NCBI GenBank assembly: GCA_946481315.1
Contig: CAMLMH010000005.1
Location: forward strand, 152,944 to 216,943
Reading direction: 5' to 3'
DNA length: 64,000 bases
Origin: an uncultured Bacteriovorax sp.
GTDB lineage: Bacteria; Bdellovibrionota; Bacteriovoracia; Bacteriovoracales; Bacteriovoracaceae
The translations under genes and the position numbers were made by a program. Shown here piece by piece: positions 60,169 through 64,000 of this stretch. Positions within the stretch are counted from its first letter, which is position 1; each line of letters starts with the position of its first letter. The notes under the pieces were generated by a model that saw only the letters and a program-made list of their open reading frames with translations, was not told where the DNA came from and searched no databases.

Positions 60169-61887
60169 ATGAAACTATCTAAAGGTTTTTGGCAAACATA
60201 TAAAGAAGTCCCTGCCGATGCGGAAATACCTTCTCACCAGCTGATGATGAGAGCAGGCTTAATCCATAAAGCAGGATCAGGCCTTTATAATTATCTACCA
60301 ATGGGATTGCGCTCAATCCGCAAAGTAGAAAATATCATCCGGGAAGAACTCAACAAAATTGGCAGTAATGAAATCACAATGACAGTTGTCACGCCTGGAG
60401 AACTTTGGCAGGAAACCGGCCGTTGGGACAAAATGGGTGGATTGATGCTTCGTTTTAAAGACAAAAAAGAAGCCGATCTCTGTTTATCGCCAACTAACGA
60501 AGAAGCAGTAACGGATATTTTCCGCAAAACAGTAAAATCCTATAAGCAACTACCGGTTACACTGTACCAGATCAATACTAAATTCCGCGATGAAATTCGC
60601 CCACGCTTTGGTTTAATGCGTGGCCGTGAATTCACGATGAAAGATGCCTATTCATTTCACATCGATAAAGCAAGTCTGGATGAAGGTTATCAGGATATGT
60701 ATAACGCTTATAACGCCATTTTCACCCGTCTGGGACTGGAATTTATTCCGGTTGAAGCAGATGGAGGAGCTATGGCTTCATCAGACTCTAAAACGCATGA
60801 ATTTCAGGTTGTGGCTAATGCCGGCGAGGATCTGATTATATATTCTCCGGAAGCCAAATATGCGGCCAATGTGGAAAAAGCTCAGACAATCCGTGCTAAA
60901 ACCATCTTCGATATGAATATTGTTCCGATGAAAGATGTTGAAACAGTGAAAATGGAAACAATCGAATCTGTTTGTAAGCTTCTGGGCATTGAACAGCACA
61001 TGAGCCTGAAGTCGATGGTTTATGTCGCTACGACTGGAGATAAGTCACAACTGGTTCTTGCGATGGTTTTAGGCGACGATACGGTAAATGAGATCAAGCT
61101 GAACAATTATCTTAAATGCGATCATCTGACCGTCGCGACTGAAGAACAATTGAAAACAGCCAAACTTTGGAAAGGATATATAGGTCCCGTTGGTCTAAAT
61201 GAGGACATTAGGATCCTCTTCGACAATGCAGTTAATCTTGAAGCAAGCTACACGATTGGTGCTAATAAAAAAGATTTTCACGTGATGGGCTTCAATCCAA
61301 AACGCGATATGAAAAAAATCGAAACGGCAGATTTACGTCTGGCTCGTGCCGGTGATCTTACACTGGATGGAAAACACACCGTTGTCGAAAAACGCGGAAT
61401 TGAAGTCGGTCACGTTTTCCAGCTTGGCGATAAATACACAAAAGACATGAAAGTCGGAGTCCTGGACCAAAACGGAAAACTAGTCACTCCACTGATGGGG
61501 TGTTACGGCATTGGCGTTACCCGTGTTGTGGCAGCCGCCATTGAACAAAATCACGATGAGAACGGAATCGTATGGCCGAAATCCATTGCACCTTACCAGG
61601 TGTATTTAGCTACCATTGTTAAGGCTGAAGAATTTGTAAAAGTCGCCGATGACATTTATGTTGAAATGATGAATGCCGGCCTGGAAGTTATTTATGATGA
61701 CCGAAACGTCGGTCCAGGAAATAAATTCAAAGATGCCGATCTTCTGGGTCTGCCTTATCGGGTTGTTCTGGGAGAGCGTGATTATAGCGCCACTCAGGAT
61801 CTGGAAATCATCTGTCGTAAAACCGGCGAAGTGACGAAAGTAAAACGCGAACAGCTTGTGGCGACTTTAAAGTCACTGCTAAAGTAA
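60169..61887 (+). CDS. proS: Prolyl-tRNA synthetase
   Basis: 572-residue class IIa synthetase that charges tRNA-Pro. Motif 1 is around MRAGLIHKAGSGLYNYLPMG, motif 2 is in RDEIRPRFGLMRGREFTMKDAYSFH, and motif 3 is GIGVTRVVAAAIEQN. The bacterial editing insertion domain (about 225-390, with FHVMGFNP-like sequence) is present and the anticodon-binding domain ends the protein. It lies between lpxC and an rRNA methyltransferase gene. Confidence 0.97.
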   Translation: MKLSKGFWQTYKEVPADAEIPSHQLMMRAGLIHKAGSGLYNYLPMGLRSIRKVENIIREELNKIGSNEITMTVVTPGELWQETGRWDKMGGLMLRFKDKKEADLCLSPTNEEAVTDIFRKTVKSYKQLPVTLYQINTKFRDEIRPRFGLMRGREFTMKDAYSFHIDKASLDEGYQDMYNAYNAIFTRLGLEFIPVEADGGAMASSDSKTHEFQVVANAGEDLIIYSPEAKYAANVEKAQTIRAKTIFDMNIVPMKDVETVKMETIESVCKLLGIEQHMSLKSMVYVATTGDKSQLVLAMVLGDDTVNEIKLNNYLKCDHLTVATEEQLKTAKLWKGYIGPVGLNEDIRILFDNAVNLEASYTIGANKKDFHVMGFNPKRDMKKIETADLRLARAGDLTLDGKHTVVEKRGIEVGHVFQLGDKYTKDMKVGVLDQNGKLVTPLMGCYGIGVTRVVAAAIEQNHDENGIVWPKSIAPYQVYLATIVKAEEFVKVADDIYVEMMNAGLEVIYDDRNVGPGNKFKDADLLGLPYRVVLGERDYSATQDLEIICRKTGEVTKVKREQLVATLKSLLK

Positions 61888-61895
61888 GGAATAAA

Positions 61896-62660
61896 ATGGA
61901 CCACGACATGATCGTCGGCATTCACAGTATTGCCGAAGCCTTAAAAAATCCGGAGCGACAAGTTTTTGAGATCGTCTGTACCGATGAAGGCTTTCATGAA
62001 TTCAAAAAGCGTAGCGGCTTGCGCGACTCCGATATTCCCCTGACAAAAGTTCGCTGGCTAGAAGGTCATGCTCTCCAGGAAGAAGCAAAAAAAATCTACC
62101 GGGATATGGATCTGGAATTTCAGCGCGTTCCCTCGGGAATTTACATGCTGGTGAGTCCGGTTAACATCCTCGAGCCAAGCTGGCTATATACTCAACTGGA
62201 GAGTCGCATTCCGCTAAAAATTCTCGCACTCGATCAGGTGACTGATGCACATAATGGTGCAGCTATCATGCGTACAGCGGCTTTTTACGGAGTCGATTGC
62301 ATTTTAATTTCATCAAAAGGAAATTTCGGAATCGGTCCGGGGTTTTCGCGAATAGCCTCCGGTGCAACAGAATACGTAAAAATTGTCCGATGTTCTGCCC
62401 TTCCTAAAACAATCACAAAACTTAAAGACCTTGGTGCAATCTGTATCGGGCTTTCAGAACATGCCAGCGGTGATCTCGGAACTCTCGACAGCAAAAAACC
62501 TATCTGTCTAGTTTTGGGAGCTGAAGATGTGGGAATGTCTCATGCGGTAAGCAGAGTCGTGGAGAACACAATTTCTTTTAAACCGGCCGGCAAAATAAAA
62601 TCACTCAATGTTTCGGTCGCTGCAGCAATTGCCATGGAAAAAATTTTTGGATCAGTTTGA
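61896..62660 (+). CDS. rlmB: TrmH/RlmB-family RNA 2'-O-methyltransferase
   Basis: 254-residue SPOUT methyltransferase. The N-terminal substrate-binding domain (about 1-95) starts MIVGIHSIAEALKNP. The three SPOUT motifs are seen: LDQVTDAHNGAAIMRTAAFYG (about 113-133), LVLGAEDVGMS (about 206) and SLNVSVAAAIAMEKIF at the C terminus. The closest known role is 2'-O-methylation of G2251 in 23S rRNA (RlmB), but other TrmH-family rRNA targets are possible. It starts 8 bases after proS. Confidence 0.88.
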   Translation: MDHDMIVGIHSIAEALKNPERQVFEIVCTDEGFHEFKKRSGLRDSDIPLTKVRWLEGHALQEEAKKIYRDMDLEFQRVPSGIYMLVSPVNILEPSWLYTQLESRIPLKILALDQVTDAHNGAAIMRTAAFYGVDCILISSKGNFGIGPGFSRIASGATEYVKIVRCSALPKTITKLKDLGAICIGLSEHASGDLGTLDSKKPICLVLGAEDVGMSHAVSRVVENTISFKPAGKIKSLNVSVAAAIAMEKIFGSV

Positions 62661-62681
62661 ACAAAAAATCAAAATTTCTGT

Positions 62682-62709
62682 TGCCTTTGAAAATCAAAGA
62701 GATTATAAA
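62682..62709 (+). promoter_or_regulatory. Promoter of the tRNA-tuf operon
   Basis: TTGCCT (62682-62687) and TATAAA (62704-62709) are 16 bases apart, about 31 bases before tRNA-Thr. A GC-rich stretch (ACCCCTAGC) follows the -10 box, as expected of stringently controlled stable-RNA promoters. Confidence 0.55.
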
Positions 62710-62740
62710 TTACCCCTAGCATCGCGGTTAGATACTGTAG

Positions 62741-62816
62741 GCTGACTTAGCTCAGTTGGTAGAGCATCGGTTTTGTAAACCGACGGTCGTAGGTTCGATT
62801 CCTATAGTCAGCTCCA
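62741..62816 (+). tRNA. tRNA-Thr (anticodon TGT)
   Basis: 76-base cloverleaf: acceptor GCTGACT pairs with AGTCAGC, D loop with AGTTGGT, anticodon TGT at 62774-62776, T arm with GGTTCGATTCC. CCA is encoded. Confidence 0.97.
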
Positions 62817-62843
62817 TCTATCTTAAGTGAGGGCTGGAAATGA

Positions 62844-62929
62844 GGAGAGATTGCCGAGCGGCCAAAGGCAACAGACTGTAAATCTGTCGGTTTATACCTT
62901 CGAAGGTTCGAATCCTTCTCTCTCCACCA
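62844..62929 (+). tRNA. tRNA-Tyr (anticodon GTA)
   Basis: 86-base tRNA with a long variable arm. Acceptor GGAGAGA pairs with TCTCTCC, anticodon GTA at 62878-62880, CCA encoded. Confidence 0.96.
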
Positions 62930-62951
62930 TCTTCTAACCAAATGTTTCTTT

Positions 62952-63027
62952 GCGGGCGTAGCTCAGTTGGTAGAGCGCCACCCTTCCAAGGTGGATGTCG
63001 CAAGTTCGAATCTTGTCGCCCGCTCCA
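62952..63027 (+). tRNA. tRNA-Gly (anticodon TCC)
   Basis: 76-base cloverleaf. Acceptor GCGGGCG pairs with CGCCCGC, anticodon TCC at 62985-62987 in loop CTTCCAA, CCA encoded. Confidence 0.97.
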
Positions 63028-63105
63028 TTCTTTCTCCTAACATCCTTATATTCCTTTACACAATCACAAGCTTCATCTATTTTATTCGACGATAATAGTG
63101 AATGC

Positions 63106-63180
<75 letters not shown>

Positions 63181-63220
63181 TTTTTTCCCCTTGTCAGTAA
63201 GTGGCTTAGGGGGCATACTG

Positions 63221-63247
63221 TTGACTTAATTTAGAACCCGTTATAAA
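63221..63247 (+). promoter_or_regulatory. Possible internal promoter before tuf
   Basis: TTGACT (63221-63226) and TATAAA (63242-63247) are 15 bases apart, between the last tRNA and tuf. The spacing is short; a second AT-rich TATAAT lies at 63260-63265. It could add transcription to that from the tRNA promoter. Confidence 0.35.
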
Positions 63248-63303
63248 GCCCTATAAAAATATAATTCTTTACGTAAAAGAATATTGAAGAAGGAGAATGC
63301 CCA

Positions 63304-64000
<697 letters not shown>

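Noticed and set aside
62747..63003. Two reverse frames covering the tRNA cluster
   Set aside because: They are translations of the reverse complement of tRNA genes with intact cloverleafs.

Overview
The window comes from a diderm, flagellated bacterium of moderate-to-low GC. LpxC, BamD, several lipobox lipoproteins and flagellar L- and P-ring genes show an outer membrane with LPS. The mix of genes (CsrA-FliW pair, sigma-54 activator, CHASE2 kinase, fused isobutyryl-CoA mutase, AmgK/MurU-type cell-wall recycling, PilZ-like protein) best fits a Bdellovibrionota member such as a Bacteriovorax/Peredibacter relative. That placement is inferred from gene content only. Gene density is very high. No gene-free stretch exceeds 300 bases (longest: 53450-53727, 47866-48102, 58966-59194, 12411-12632). 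I saw no CRISPR array, insertion sequence, prophage or rRNA.

Layout. 1-5 kb: an unrecognised gene that may be cut by the window edge, an EamA exporter, and an acyl-CoA dehydrogenase-etfB-etfA operon with its own promoter and terminator. 4.8-6.5 kb: outer-membrane protein, small lipoprotein and folK. 6.6-10 kb: LysM lipoprotein, then an operon of a catalytically dead M48-like lipoprotein, an AmgK-like kinase and a MurU-like uridylyltransferase. 10-12.4 kb: ferredoxin, PilZ-like membrane protein, an unknown, and an endonuclease IV-fold protein. 12.6-18.1 kb: an envelope-centred operon of HtpX-like pseudoprotease, CHASE2 histidine kinase, sigma-54 activator, lspA and lgt. 18-24 kb: exported unknown, ferredoxin, icmF with its cobalamin adenosyltransferase, and an FHA protein. 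24-27.7 kb: A-type Fe-S carrier, YgfZ-TPR fusion, an HExxH protein and tRNA-Asn. 27.8-32.4 kb: an unknown and a partial arginine succinyltransferase operon (C-A-D order, no B or E). 32.5-36.3 kb: TPR-SH3 membrane protein, cyclic-nucleotide-binding protein, AI-2E permease, BamD and TPR protein. 36.3-38.4 kb: hybrid sensor kinase. 38.4-47.9 kb: one flagellar block transcribed on the minus strand in the order flgF, G, A, H, I, rod-binding protein, flgM, flgN, flgK, flgL, csrA, fliW, with a candidate sigma-54 promoter at its head. 48-53 kb: xseB, patatin-like pseudoenzyme, PBP1A, TonB-like protein. 53-59 kb: folD-gcvT-gcvH, then a small membrane protein coupled to ruvCAB, and a thioesterase. 59-64 kb: lpxC, proS, a TrmH-family methyltransferase, and the conserved tRNA-Thr/Tyr/Gly/Thr-tuf operon (tuf is cut by the window end).

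Themes. Three genes look like enzymes that have lost their catalytic residues (two M48 peptidase-like, one patatin-like), and all are predicted membrane or lipoproteins near cell-wall or lipoprotein-processing genes. IcmF, its adenosyltransferase and the acyl-CoA dehydrogenase/ETF could together run valine-derived isobutyryl-CoA into beta-oxidation. Eight convergent gene pairs abut or overlap at their stop codons with no terminator between them.
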